This document shows positions 28,705-37,791 of a stretch of 64,000 nt of DNA, one piece after another. The stretch comes from Streptomyces misionensis. Lineage in GTDB: Bacteria > Actinomycetota > Actinomycetes > Streptomycetales > Streptomycetaceae. The stretch is taken from contig NZ_VOGW01000170.1 in assembly GCF_007896895.1 (NCBI RefSeq), positions 28,795-92,794 of the forward strand. Direction: 5' to 3'. The notes under the pieces are model-generated. The model searched no databases and was not told where the DNA came from. It saw only the letters and a list, made by a program, of their open reading frames with translations. Within the stretch, counting starts at the first letter, position 1; each line of letters begins with the position of its first letter. The position numbers and the translations under genes were made by a program.

Positions 28705-28741
28705 CCCGCGCCCCGGAGCCCAAGCAGGTGCGGGCCGGCGG

Positions 28742-29225
28742 TCAGCGCGTCGAGGCTTCGGCGACGCGCCCGAACAGGTCCTTGGCCTGGACCCGCAGGT
28801 CCTCCGCGATATCGGGCTGCTCGGCGATCTCGGCGGCCGTGAACCAGCGCACCTCGTGCACCGGCTCCGACACCGGTCCCACGCCCTCGGCGACGGCCAG
28901 GAAGAGGTGGTCGATGTGGATATGCGGCTGCCGCGTGTGGTTGTCGGGGCTCACCGTCAGCTCCTGGACCCACCACGGTGCGGGCACCAGCCCCGGCGGG
29001 CAACTCGCTCGACGGGCCGGCCACCAAGCGGGTCCTCCAGCCGGTCTCCTCGCTGTTCTCCCGCAGCGCCGCCTCGGCGGCGTTCTCCCAGTTCTCGACA
29101 TGGCCGCCGGAGAGCATCCAGCACTCCAGCCGCGGGTGCCAGATCAGCCCGAGCCGCCACCCGTCGTCAGTCAGCCGGAAGACGAACGAGCTGGCTGTGG
29201 ACTCCTTGGCCTTCTTGTCGCTCAT
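28742..29225 (-). pseudogene. NUDIX hydrolase, frameshifted
   Basis: About 160 residues, start ATG 29225 (MSDKKAKESTASSFVFRL). The Nudix box is complete: GGHVENWENAAEAALRENSE, then ETGW. Near 28995 the conserved protein moves to another frame for the C-terminal half (WWVQELTVSPDNHT, HIHIDHLFLAVAEG, VRWFTAAEIAE). It lies convergent to the IMPDH-like gene and divergent from the helical protein gene. NUDIX enzymes cleave nucleoside diphosphates linked to other moieties. The shift lies in a GGGGCTGGTGCCCGC run and could be a sequencing error. Confidence 0.75.
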
Positions 29226-29390
29226 GCGCGGGGGCAGTCCTATCACTCGATCCCGTGAGGCCGCCCGTGGGGCCCTTCATCCGGCCGTCGAGCCTTCCAT
29301 ATACCGCTCCGATCCAAGGCGCATTCACACCACATTCCCCCGCCCGCGCCGCCGCCCCGCCCGCGGCATGAAGCACGGAGGCCTCTGACG

Positions 29391-30297
29391 ATGGACACCC
29401 TGTGGCGCGACCTCGTCGTCCAGGACTACGAGATCTCCCGGCCCGCCAGCACCCTCCTGGACCGCAGCGTCCACGACCACCTGGTCCGCCGTCTGGCCGA
29501 CCATCTCTCCGATCCCGCCCGGACGCAGGCCTTCGTCACCCGGGCGGTCGGCCACCGCGAGCGGACGGCCGCCGCGAGCGGACGGCCGCCGCGCTCGTGC
29601 GCGCCGAGAAGGCCCTCGCCGACGGCTCCGCGGCAACGGCCGGCACAGCGCTGGCCGAGGCGACCGCGGCGTTCTTACCGGTGATGTCGACGCACATCGT
29701 GAACTGGCTGCTCCCCGAGCCCCAGTGGGAGTCCCTCCTCACCCGGCTGTTCGGCGGCCAAGAACGGGCCCGGGCGTGCCTGCTGGCCCTGTCCATACCA
29801 GCGGAAACCGGGCATCTGCTCGCCGCGCACCAAGAAGTCGTCGAGGCCGCGCTGTCCGTCCGGGGCGGAGCCGAACTGGGAACCGCGGCCGCTGATCTCG
29901 CCTCCCGCATCGGCACGCTCTACGGCGAAGGGACACCCGCCGCACGCGCCATGCCATACGAGGACCCCGCACAGGCGGCCGCCCTCGTGCAGGCTCTCGC
30001 CGCGAGTTCGGACCTGGGGCGGAGTTCCGGCAGATCACAGCCGCCCGGGCGCGCACCACCGCGCTGCGCGAGGCATGGGAGGCCGCCGCGCTGCTCGCCG
30101 CCGCTGGCGATCGGGATGCCGTCGCTCGCGTACGGGCCATCGTGACGATCCTGACGTGGGCCTGCGACAGCGAGGAGCGCCGCAAGGTCCTGCGCCACTC
30201 CTATCTCTCCGCCGTCCGCCGCTGGTGCCAGACCCAGGGCCTCGACCCGGCAACCCTGGCCACCTCCGACATCCTGGCCGCTGGAGCTGCCGCGTGA
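29391..30297 (+). pseudogene. all-helical protein upstream of the PEP-synthase-like gene, twice frameshifted
   Basis: About 290 codons when repaired. The family is not recognised: almost entirely helical, Ala/Leu-rich, with LLPEPQWESLLTRLFGG, IPAETGHLLAAHQEVVEAAL and YLSAVRRWCQTQGLDP. The helical bundle and position resemble the linker region of PEP-utilising enzymes, which suggests a partner subunit of the next protein. First break: a 17-bp tandem duplication at 29557-29590. Second: one base missing from a G run near 30017. The stop at 30295-30297 overlaps the GTG of the next gene. Confidence 0.6.
29557..29590 (+). repeat. 17-bp tandem duplication
   Basis: Two identical adjacent copies (29557-29573 and 29574-29590) inside the helical protein gene. 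Removing one copy restores the frame (HRERTAAALVRAEK), so this is a true duplication mutation rather than a homopolymer miscall. Confidence 0.9.
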
Positions 30298-31576
30298 GCA
30301 TCCTGCTCCCCCTCATGAGGTGCGCCTCGTTGCACGCCGGCGCCAAGGCCGCCGCCCTCGGCCGACTTCAGCGCGCCGGTCTTCCCGTGCCGGACAGCGT
30401 CGTCATCCCCACCGGCGTCACCGACGGTGACTGGCCGGGGTAGTGGAGGAGGTACTGACCTGGGCGGAGTGCCGCGCCCCGTCCGGGCTGATCGCGCGCT
30501 CCTCCGCGCCCGGCGAGGACGGCGCCACCGCGTCCTTCGCCGGTCTGTACACCTCGGTCGTCACGCCGTGCACCGCGGGCCGGGTCCTTGAGGCGCTCCG
30601 TGAGGTCCGCGCCTCCGCGAGCTCGCCGGTCGTCGCCCAGTACGCCGCCGCGCGCGGCCTGGCCCCCGACGGTGAACTCGCAGTGCTTGTCCAGCCCGTT
30701 CTGCGCCCCGCTCTCGCCGGTGTTCTGGCCGCCGTTGTGAGGGCCGGGGCGTGTGTGGGCTGGCGGATCGAGGCGGTGCGCGGTCTGGCCGGGCCACTGG
30801 TCAGCGGTACGCAGACCGGAGAGATCCACATCGGCCGCGGCCCGGTCACTGACTCCGTAGTCCCCTCCTCTCAGGCGTTCCTTCCCTTGCCCGGCACTCG
30901 TGAAGAGCTCGAACTGCCGCCCGGGGAATGGACCACCGCGCCGACTACCGGGCGCGCTATGTTGCGCGCGAAGATCGCCGGGTCCTGCGCCGGTGTACTG
31001 CACCTGCGAACTCCCGCCGAGTGGGCGAAGCAGCAGGTTCTCCTCCCGGACCAGCGAGAGGACCTGCTCCACCTCGCCGTAGGCGCAGCCCAGGCGCTGA
31101 GCTTGGAGCAGATCGACATTGAGTGGGCCATCACCACCGACGGGCCCACGGTCCTCCAGGCTCGCCCGCTGGCCCGGCCGGTCAAAGACGCGACCGCATC
31201 CACGCCCCCGGCCGGAGGCTGGGGCGGTCTGGCCGCTGTGCCAGGTATCGCCACCGGCAGCCCGGCCGCCCGCCTTGGGCCCGAGACGCCACCAGAGGGT
31301 GCCGTTCTGATCTGCCGCGCCCTCGGCCTCGAGGCGGCCGCTGCGCTGCTCGGCGGTCCGGCCGCCGTAGTGTCGACCACCGGTGGCCCCCTGTCGCATA
31401 CAGCGATCATCGCGCGCGAACTCGGCATCCCCTGTGTCACCAACGTGCCCGCGGCACTGGACCAGATCCCCGAGGGCATGGTCCTCGAGGTCGACGGACC
31501 GTCCGCCCGGCCCCCACCGTCCCTGCCCCACGCCAGGAGAACGGGCCGGACCCGTACGACAACGCCGCCATCGTGA
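30294..31576 (+). pseudogene. PEP-synthase/PPDK-like phosphotransferase, one frameshift
   Basis: Protein with the ATP-binding and phospho-His domains of PEP synthase, PPDK and rifampin phosphotransferase. N-terminus HAGAKAAALGRLQRAGLPVP, then SGLIARSSAPGEDGATASFA (nucleotide-binding part). The swivelling domain contains TTGGPLSHTAIIARELGIPC with the phosphorylated His at codon 31397-31399. At about 425 residues it is shorter than PEP synthase and lacks the TIM-barrel PEP/pyruvate domain. One G is missing near 30437 (DGDWPG then stop; VVEEVLTWAE in the next frame). GTG 30294 overlaps the upstream stop; the stop at 31574-31576 overlaps the GTG of the next gene. Confidence 0.75.
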
Positions 31577-31898
31577 CCACACTCATCCCCGTTGCCCCCG
31601 CCGGCGACGGGCGGGCCGCCACCCTCGTCCTGCACGATCCGCGCTCCGCCGATTTCGACGTCCTGGTCCGCGCGGTCGCCGCCGCCTCCGAGTCCACCGA
31701 CACCCTGGGGATCCTACTCCCCGACGGCGTTCCCCTTCCCCTGTGCTGCCTCAGCACCTCGGCTTCGATCTCCGCTGCGCGAATGGGCTTGCCGTGCTGT
31801 GGCCGAAGGGCGCCGGGGAACTTCCCCCCGGCGTCGTCGCACTCGACGCCGACACCCACGTGCTCGTCGAACGTCCCCTCAACAGGAGTGCCTCGTGA
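31573..31898 (+). pseudogene. small protein of unknown function, frameshifted
   Basis: About 108 codons, GTG start overlapping the stop of the PEP-synthase-like gene. Reads VTTLIPVAPAGDGRAATLVL, then a frame change near 31735, then FDLRCANGLAVLWPKGAGEL and HVLVERPLNRSAS. No family recognised. The tight overlaps on both sides (GTGA) make it part of the operon. The following HAD gene starts within its last codons. Confidence 0.5.
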
Positions 31899-32560
31899 CT
31901 CATCCTTCTGCCATCAGCCCGCGCTCCTCCGTACGCGGGGGCCCGTACGCTGCCGTAATTTTCGACTTCGGCGGCGTACTCACCACGCCCAAGGACGACA
32001 CCGCCCTCTGCTTCGCCCGCGAGATCGGACTGCCGGACGACACCTACCGCCATGCCGTCGCTGTCGACCCCGCCGGCCGCCACCTCTACGCGCAGCTCGA
32101 ACGCGGCGACATCTCCCAAGAGGAGTGGAACACCGGAATTGCCGCCCTCCTGGGGATCGACGGCACCAACCTCATGGGCCGGGCACTGGCGACCCTGCGC
32201 CCGGAGGAGACCGTGGTCACCGCCGCCGCGGAAATCCGCGCTGCGGGAGTCCGCACCGCGGTCCTGTCCAACTCCATGGGCATGACCCCGCACAACCCCT
32301 ACAAGGCGTGGGACCTGGAGACCGCTCACGACATCGTCGTCCTCTCCGAGCAGCACCGGATGCGCAAGCCGGATCCGGAGATCTACGAACTGACCGTGGA
32401 ACTGCTCGGACTTCCGGCATCAGCGTGCGTTTTCGTCGACGACACCCAGGGCAACCTCGTGCCGGCCCAGAAGCTCGGCATGGCCACCATCCACGCCACC
32501 GACCCGGCCCTCAGCGTCGCTCAGCTTCGGCAGCTCATCCCGTACCAGCAGTACAAGTAA
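31895..32560 (+). CDS. HAD-IA family hydrolase
   Basis: A 221-residue haloacid-dehalogenase-type phosphatase, intact. Motif I VIFDFGGVLTTP (nucleophile Asp), motif II VLSNSMG, motif III Lys in RMRKPDPEIY, motif IV VFVDDTQGN. An alpha-helical cap lies between motifs I and II. GTG 31895 overlaps the end of the preceding small gene. Probably removes phosphate from a sugar or nucleotide intermediate made by the pathway encoded here. The 32561-32813 stretch after it has no supported gene. Confidence 0.88.
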   Translation: MTHPSAISPRSSVRGGPYAAVIFDFGGVLTTPKDDTALCFAREIGLPDDTYRHAVAVDPAGRHLYAQLERGDISQEEWNTGIAALLGIDGTNLMGRALATLRPEETVVTAAAEIRAAGVRTAVLSNSMGMTPHNPYKAWDLETAHDIVVLSEQHRMRKPDPEIYELTVELLGLPASACVFVDDTQGNLVPAQKLGMATIHATDPALSVAQLRQLIPYQQYK

Positions 32561-32813
32561 GCCGCCGGTCGGCCGGGGCTGTCAGTGCGACGTCCCTGGC
32601 CATGCTGCTGCCGGGTTCCGCGGTCGCGCAGAATGACTGATTCCCCCTACCGGTCACGGCCACCCCGGGCCCGTACGCCACCGGCCGCGGCGCTGATGGC
32701 CTCGGTCAGCCGTACGACCGCCTCACACCGCGCAGAGGAGGCCCGCCATGTGGCGAGTCTCAGCGGTACTTCCACCGGCCACGCATCCCTTCTTCGATGT
32801 CGAGGAGCACCTG

Positions 32814-34187
32814 ATGTTCACTACGTCCACACCGGCGGCTATGCGAACACCGGTGGAGGCCGGGCCAGTTGTGCGGGAGGCCGACTGTCCCGCGGATGTG
32901 ACTTCCTTGCGGGTCGTGGTGGTCGGCCAGGACTACGTGGGCCTTCCGCTGGCGTTACGCGCCGCCCAGATGGGCCATCGCGTGGTGGGGCTCGACACCG
33001 ATGCGCAACGGGCAGCGTCCCTGGCCTGCGGCAGTTCGCCGGTCGAGGACATCACCGCGGCACAGTTGGGTCCTCTGCTGCGTGACGGCACCTACCAGCC
33101 CACCGCGACGCCGGACGACGCGGCCGGGTTCGACGTGGCGGTGATCGCGGTGCCGACGCCGCTGCATGAGGGCGTCCCCGACCTGTCGTACGTGATCGCG
33201 GCCGGCCGGACCGTGGGCCGCTACCTGCGCGAGGGGGCGTTGGTGGTGCTGGAGTCCAACCAGCTACCCGGGCACGACCCGGACCGTCCTGGGCTCGGTG
33301 CTCGAGAAGGTCTCCGGGCTGCGGATGGGAAGCCAGTTCGCCCTGGGGTTCAGTCCCGAACGGATCGACCCGGGCAACCGGAGGTGGACACTGGCGACGA
33401 CACCGAAGATCGTCAGCGGCATCGACGCGGCGTCGCTGGAGCGCACCGCCGCCTTCTATGGTGCGCTGGTCGAGCGCGTCGTGCCGGTGGGCCGGTGCGA
33501 GGAGGCGGACGCCCACCACGACAGGTACACCGGGTCGATCCGCAGGCAGTGGCCCCCGATGCCGGGGCCGGGGTCGAAGCGCATGAACCCGAACGGCTTG
33601 GTCGACGCCGCTTCCACCGCCTCGCGCAGGTTCAGACCGGTATCGCGGGCCACCTCCGCCAGTTCGTTGACCAGCGCGATGTTCACAGCCCTGAAGGTGT
33701 TCTCCAGCAGCTTCGCGAGTCGACTCAGGCCCGCGGCCAGGGCTCGCGCCTGATCGACCTCGCCGCGCAGATCAACGGTGCCCGTCCCGCCTACGTGGTG
33801 AACCGGCTGGGACAACACCTCACCTCACGAGGCCGGTCGCTCGATGGCGCACGGGTGCTGCTGTTGGGCCCGGCCTACAAGCCTGGCAGCGGCGACCTGC
33901 GTAAGTCCCCGGCGCTGGAAGCGGCCCGTCTGCTGGCGGCCAGCGGCGCGAAGGTCAGCGCGACGGACCCCTTCGTGGACCCGGCCGCCGCCTCGGCCGC
34001 GCTCGACGGCGTACGGCTGGTGTTCGCGACGGACGACGAGCTGGCCGCTGCGGACGCCGTGGTGCTGCTGACCGACCACGAGGTCTTCGACTACGACCAG
34101 GTGGCCGCCCGCTCCACTTTCGTGCTGGACTGCCGGGGCCACCTGGCCGCCCGCCTGACCGCTGCTGCCACCGTGGAGCAGTTGTGA
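32814..34187 (+). pseudogene. UDP-glucose/GDP-mannose dehydrogenase with internal inversion
   Basis: NAD-dependent nucleotide-sugar dehydrogenase. The N-terminal Rossmann domain (LRVVVVGQDYVGLPLALRAA) and substrate segment (FALGFSPERIDPGN) are on +. The C-terminal UDP-binding domain is IDLAAQINGARPAYVVNRLG, LLLGPAYKPGSGDLRKSPAL. ATG 32814 has GAGGAG 6 nt upstream. One frame change occurs near 33261 (expected TYPGTTRTVLGSV). The central helical segment, including the catalytic-Cys loop GPGIGGHCLRIDP, is present only on the minus strand at about 33490-33730, so the gene cannot make an active enzyme. The stop overlaps the start of an epimerase fragment. Confidence 0.85.
33490..33730 (-). other. 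inverted internal segment of the UDP-glucose dehydrogenase gene
   Basis: Minus-strand translation gives SRLAKLLENTFRAVNIALVN, then ELAEVARDTGLNLREAVEA and FDPGPGIGGHCLRIDPVYL. This is exactly the piece missing between the N- and C-terminal domains read on +. Breakpoints are approximate. GGCC-type palindromic words occur at both ends (GTGGGCCGG on the left, GCGGCCAGG on the right). Confidence 0.85.
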
Positions 34188-34420
34188 GCAGCGGGCTGCG
34201 GGTCAGCGGCGGCACCGGATTCATCGGGTCCAACCCGGTCTCCTGGTTGCCACGGCACCCGGCAAGCGGCCGGGTCACGATCGTAGGCGAATGCTGCACC
34301 GGCAGCTGGAGTCTGTTGGGCAGCGATCTGGCGGACAGTGACTTCCGCCGTGAGAGTGTGCTCAACGCGGGCCTGCTGGATCAGGCCGTGGCCCGCGCCG
34401 ACGCCGTCTCCCCTGCGATG
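34184..34420 (+). pseudogene. NAD-dependent epimerase/dehydratase N-terminal fragment
   Basis: GTG start overlapping the dehydrogenase stop. SGGTGFIGSNPVSWLP (a Rossmann GGTGFIGS start as in SDR-type epimerases), TGSWSLLGSDLADSDFRRES, VARADAV, then the similarity ends near 34420. Nucleotide-sugar dehydrogenase followed by such an SDR is the usual order for UDP-glucuronate decarboxylase or epimerase pairs. 34421-34820 contains no gene I can support; it probably holds the promoter of the ABC transporter. Confidence 0.65.
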
Positions 34421-34820
34421 CACCCAATAGCTCGCGTCTCTCCGCGAGCGCTGCAATGTCGCCCGACTACAGACTTTGCGCCGTGACCCCCGTCCGGGCA
34501 ATGGCGGCCATGGCCGAGACAGGGGGCGCGCTTGTCCCGCTGGTCGCCTACGAGGAGAACCAGCGGTCCCGGGCGAGCCGGACGAGGCACCCAGCGGAAG
34601 CTCTTCCTGACCGCGTGCTGCCGCAGCGAACGAACGTCGGCGTTTCGGCCAACCCGCCAACAACGCGGCGCTCTTGCGCGGCAAGGGTCGGTGCACTGCG
34701 CACCTTCGGAATGCCCCTGAATCACAGGGCGCGCAACCCGTCCGAAAGGAACAGGTGCTCGAAAGCGCGCTGCGTCGTTGAACACGCCGACGCCACCATC
34801 ACATCCGATGAGGGGGAACA

Positions 34821-36854
34821 TTGACGCAAGTCAAACCAGGCGGCGACGAAGCCGTGAGCCCGTCGAAGGCCGGAGTCACAGACAGCGTCTCGGACGCGGA
34901 GCGGGAGCTGTACGGCGGTCGGCTCCGCTACGACCAGTCCTTCGTCCGCCACGAAGGCCCTCTGACCCGGCTTGGCTTCGGGCGCATGGCCGCGGCGCTG
35001 CCCCGCATGGTGGCCATGGTGCTCCGCACCGGCTGGCAGACGGACCGGCGAGCACTCGGCGGGGTCGTGGCGGCCCAGCTCGGGCAAGGTGTGACGGCCG
35101 CCTGGGGGCTGGTGGCGGTCAACAGCGTCCTCACCGAGCTGTTCGCCGATGGTCCGACCAGGGACAAGCTCCGCGAGGCGCTGCCGTCGCTGGCTGTGCT
35201 CGCTGTCACAGCCGTGGCGACCGCGGTGTTGTCGGCGTGGTCGACGGCCATGTCGGGCCGGCTGGAGCCCCAGGTGGAGCGGGCGGTCTCCGCCCGGTAC
35301 TACACGGCCGTTACCCAGGTCGAGGTGGAGGCGACCGAGCGGCCGGAGATCCAGCGGGTCCTGGAGGCGGGGAAGTTCGGCACCGACTCCGCCCGCAACA
35401 TGCTCCGGCTGTCGGTGGGCGTGGGCAGTGTGGTGATCGGCATGGTGGCGGCCGCCGTCGTGTTGGCGTCGCTGCACTGGGCGCTGCTGCCTATGCTGCT
35501 AGCCATCGCCCTGCCCAAGGGGTGGGGGGCGGTCCGCTCCGCGCGCCGCGAGTACCTCTCCCGCCTGACCTGGGTCGACCACCGCCGGGCGATCGCCTCC
35601 CTGCTGGCCCGTCTCACCCGCCCGCACGCCGCCGCGGAGATCCGTGTGCACGCGGCCGGCACGAAGCTGCTGTCCAGCTATGAGGAGATGTCGAGGCAGA
35701 CCGAGGCGGAGCAGCGGCGCCTCGCCCAGGCGCAGGCCTCGACCGACCTGGTCGCGGGCGGTTTCGCCGGTCTGGCGTCGCTGGCCTGCTATGGGGTGCT
35801 GTGGTGGCTGCTTGCGTCCGGTGGTCTGCCGCTCGCCGTCGGCGGGACCGCGGTGATCGCCATCCGCACCTCGACGGCGCGGCTTACCTCTCTGGTGCAG
35901 CAGGTCAACCGGCTCTACGAGGAGTTGCTCTTCCTCACCGACACGGAGGACGCCATCACGGTGGCGGGCGAGAACGCCATCCCGCGCACCGGCACGCCGC
36001 TTCCCGCACCGGTGCGGGAAGTGCGGACGGAGGATGTGTCCTTCACCTACCCCGGAGCCGGCTCCCCTTCGCTGAAGGGGGTGAGCGTGCGGGTCCCCCG
36101 CGGTGCGGTGACGGCCCTGGTCGGCGCGAACGGCTCGGGAAAGACGACCTTGACCAAGGTGCTGGCCGGGCTCCTGCTGCCCACCGAGGGCAGCGTGTGG
36201 TGGGAGGGGCAGTCGGGCGAGCCGGTCGAACTCCGCGACGCGGACCGCGCCCAGGTGTTCGCCTCGGTCGGGGTACTGGCGCAGGACTTCCCGCGCTGGG
36301 AGATGACCGCCGCCGCGAACGTGGCCATCGGCGCTGGCGACCGCCCCCGGGACATGCGTCGCGTCCGGGACGCCGCCCATGCCTCGGACGTGCTCGACTT
36401 GATCGAAGGCCTGCCGCACGGCTGGGACTCGATCGTTTTCAAAGGGTACGAACGCGGCGTTCAGCTCTCGGGCGGACAGTGGCAGAAACTGGGCACTGCT
36501 CGAAGTCTGTACCGCGACGCGCCGATCCTACTGGTCGACGAGCCCACGAGCGCCCTCGATCCGCACGCGGAGATCGCCGCCTTCCAGGGGCTGTGGTCCT
36601 TGGCTCAGGAAGGACACGCGGTCGTCCTCGTCACCCACCGGCTCGCCGCGACCATGAACGCCGACCACATCTACGTCCTCGACCGCGGGTGCGTCGTCGA
36701 AGACGGCACCCATGAGGAGCTGATGGCCCACGGCGGCCTGTACCAGGGCATGTTCACCGCGCAGGCCGCCCAGTACGGGCTGATGCCACCAACGGCCGAG
36801 GCTGTGCCGACCCCACGGCAGACCTCTCCCTCCCGTCACGAGCAGGCGCGGTGA
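34821..36854 (+). CDS. ABC exporter, fused permease and ATPase
   Basis: A 677-residue half-transporter of the ABC exporter class. The TTG start follows AGGGGG. The transmembrane domain at about 60-330 is unusually poor in clear hydrophobic helices but has VIGMVAAAVVLASLHWALLP and LASLACYGVLWWLLASGG. In the ATPase domain (390-620) Walker A is GANGSGKTTL near 434, the signature LSGGQWQKLG near 549, Walker B ILLVDEPTSALDP near 568 and the H-loop LVTHR. It would act as a dimer to export a small molecule or peptide. It is preceded by a 400-bp gene-free region and followed by a methyltransferase gene, so it may start a new transcript. Confidence 0.9.
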   Translation: MTQVKPGGDEAVSPSKAGVTDSVSDAERELYGGRLRYDQSFVRHEGPLTRLGFGRMAAALPRMVAMVLRTGWQTDRRALGGVVAAQLGQGVTAAWGLVAVNSVLTELFADGPTRDKLREALPSLAVLAVTAVATAVLSAWSTAMSGRLEPQVERAVSARYYTAVTQVEVEATERPEIQRVLEAGKFGTDSARNMLRLSVGVGSVVIGMVAAAVVLASLHWALLPMLLAIALPKGWGAVRSARREYLSRLTWVDHRRAIASLLARLTRPHAAAEIRVHAAGTKLLSSYEEMSRQTEAEQRRLAQAQASTDLVAGGFAGLASLACYGVLWWLLASGGLPLAVGGTAVIAIRTSTARLTSLVQQVNRLYEELLFLTDTEDAITVAGENAIPRTGTPLPAPVREVRTEDVSFTYPGAGSPSLKGVSVRVPRGAVTALVGANGSGKTTLTKVLAGLLLPTEGSVWWEGQSGEPVELRDADRAQVFASVGVLAQDFPRWEMTAAANVAIGAGDRPRDMRRVRDAAHASDVLDLIEGLPHGWDSIVFKGYERGVQLSGGQWQKLGTARSLYRDAPILLVDEPTSALDPHAEIAAFQGLWSLAQEGHAVVLVTHRLAATMNADHIYVLDRGCVVEDGTHEELMAHGGLYQGMFTAQAAQYGLMPPTAEAVPTPRQTSPSRHEQAR

Positions 36855-36939
36855 CCCGCGAGCACGGCAAGCAGCAGACCGGCCCTGAGAACAACGGCGC
36901 TCGGTCTTGGCAGCTTTCGCACACTCCTGGAGATTCACG

Positions 36940-37791
36940 ATGACCCGCCCCGACCAGTCGGCCTCCGTGGCGATCTCGGACGATGCCCTGTTCGGGCCGG
37001 AGACCGACGACTATGCCCGCTACCGCCCCGGCCTGCCGGACGCGGCAGTCCATCTCCTGGCCGCCACCCAGCACGGCGTGCCCGACCCCGGCCTGCTGGA
37101 CCTCGGCACCGGCACCGGACAGGTGCCCCGCGCGCTGCTGCCCGTTCTGCACCAGCTGGCTCACATTGATCTGGTCGACGTGAACCAGCGCATGCTCGAG
37201 ACGGCCCTCACCGCGCTCGAACCGGTCAGCGGGGCCTGCACGGTGAACGCCTTCATCCGGCGAAGCGCACACCTTCACCCCTACCACGCGCGGTCGAGCA
37301 CCCAGCTTGATCACCTGCTGCCGGTCCTTCCACTGGATGTCCCGCCCGGAGGTCCTGGCCATGGCGGACCGGATGGCCGCGCCACACGCCGTCGTGGCGA
37401 TCATGGGAGACGGCAGCCTATGGACCCACGAAGCGGACTGGACCGCCGCCCTTCGGGGACTGATCCAGGCCTACTCGGAGAAGACCGGCGCGCGGGCACC
37501 CGCGGCACCTACTCCGGACCGGGGCGCTCCTACGAGGAAGACCTCGACGACTCGGCCTTCAGCGACGTGGCCGAGCACCGCTTCCCCGTCGCCCGCGCCC
37601 GGACCCCCGAGGACGTCCTCGGCTACCTGCACACCACGAGCTTCACCCGCCCCGCCCTGTTCGCAGGACGACACCAGGAGTTCGAGGCCGAGGCGCTCCA
37701 TTTACTGCGGGACCATGCGCGCGGCGGCGTCCTGAAGGAGGACGCAGTGTTCACTGTGCTGCTCGCGCGCCGTCCCGGCGGTGACGCGTGA
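36940..37791 (+). pseudogene. class I SAM-dependent methyltransferase with two compensating frameshifts
   Basis: N-terminal part DDYARYRPGLPDAAV, GLLDLGTGTGQVPRALL (SAM motif I), IDLVDVNQRMLETAL. Between about 37255 and 37500 the conserved protein is in another frame (SRPEVLAMADRMAAPHAVVA, WTAALRGLIQAYSEKTGA). It then returns to the first frame (YEEDLDDSAFSDVAEHRFPV, to the end). Both shifts lie in G/C-rich runs and cancel each other, so the real protein may be normal. ATG 36940 follows CTGGAG. The stop overlaps the GTG of the next gene. Confidence 0.75.

Noticed and set aside
29391..32560. Polyketide or non-ribosomal peptide cluster
   Set aside because: No ketosynthase, adenylation, carrier or condensation motifs anywhere in the window.
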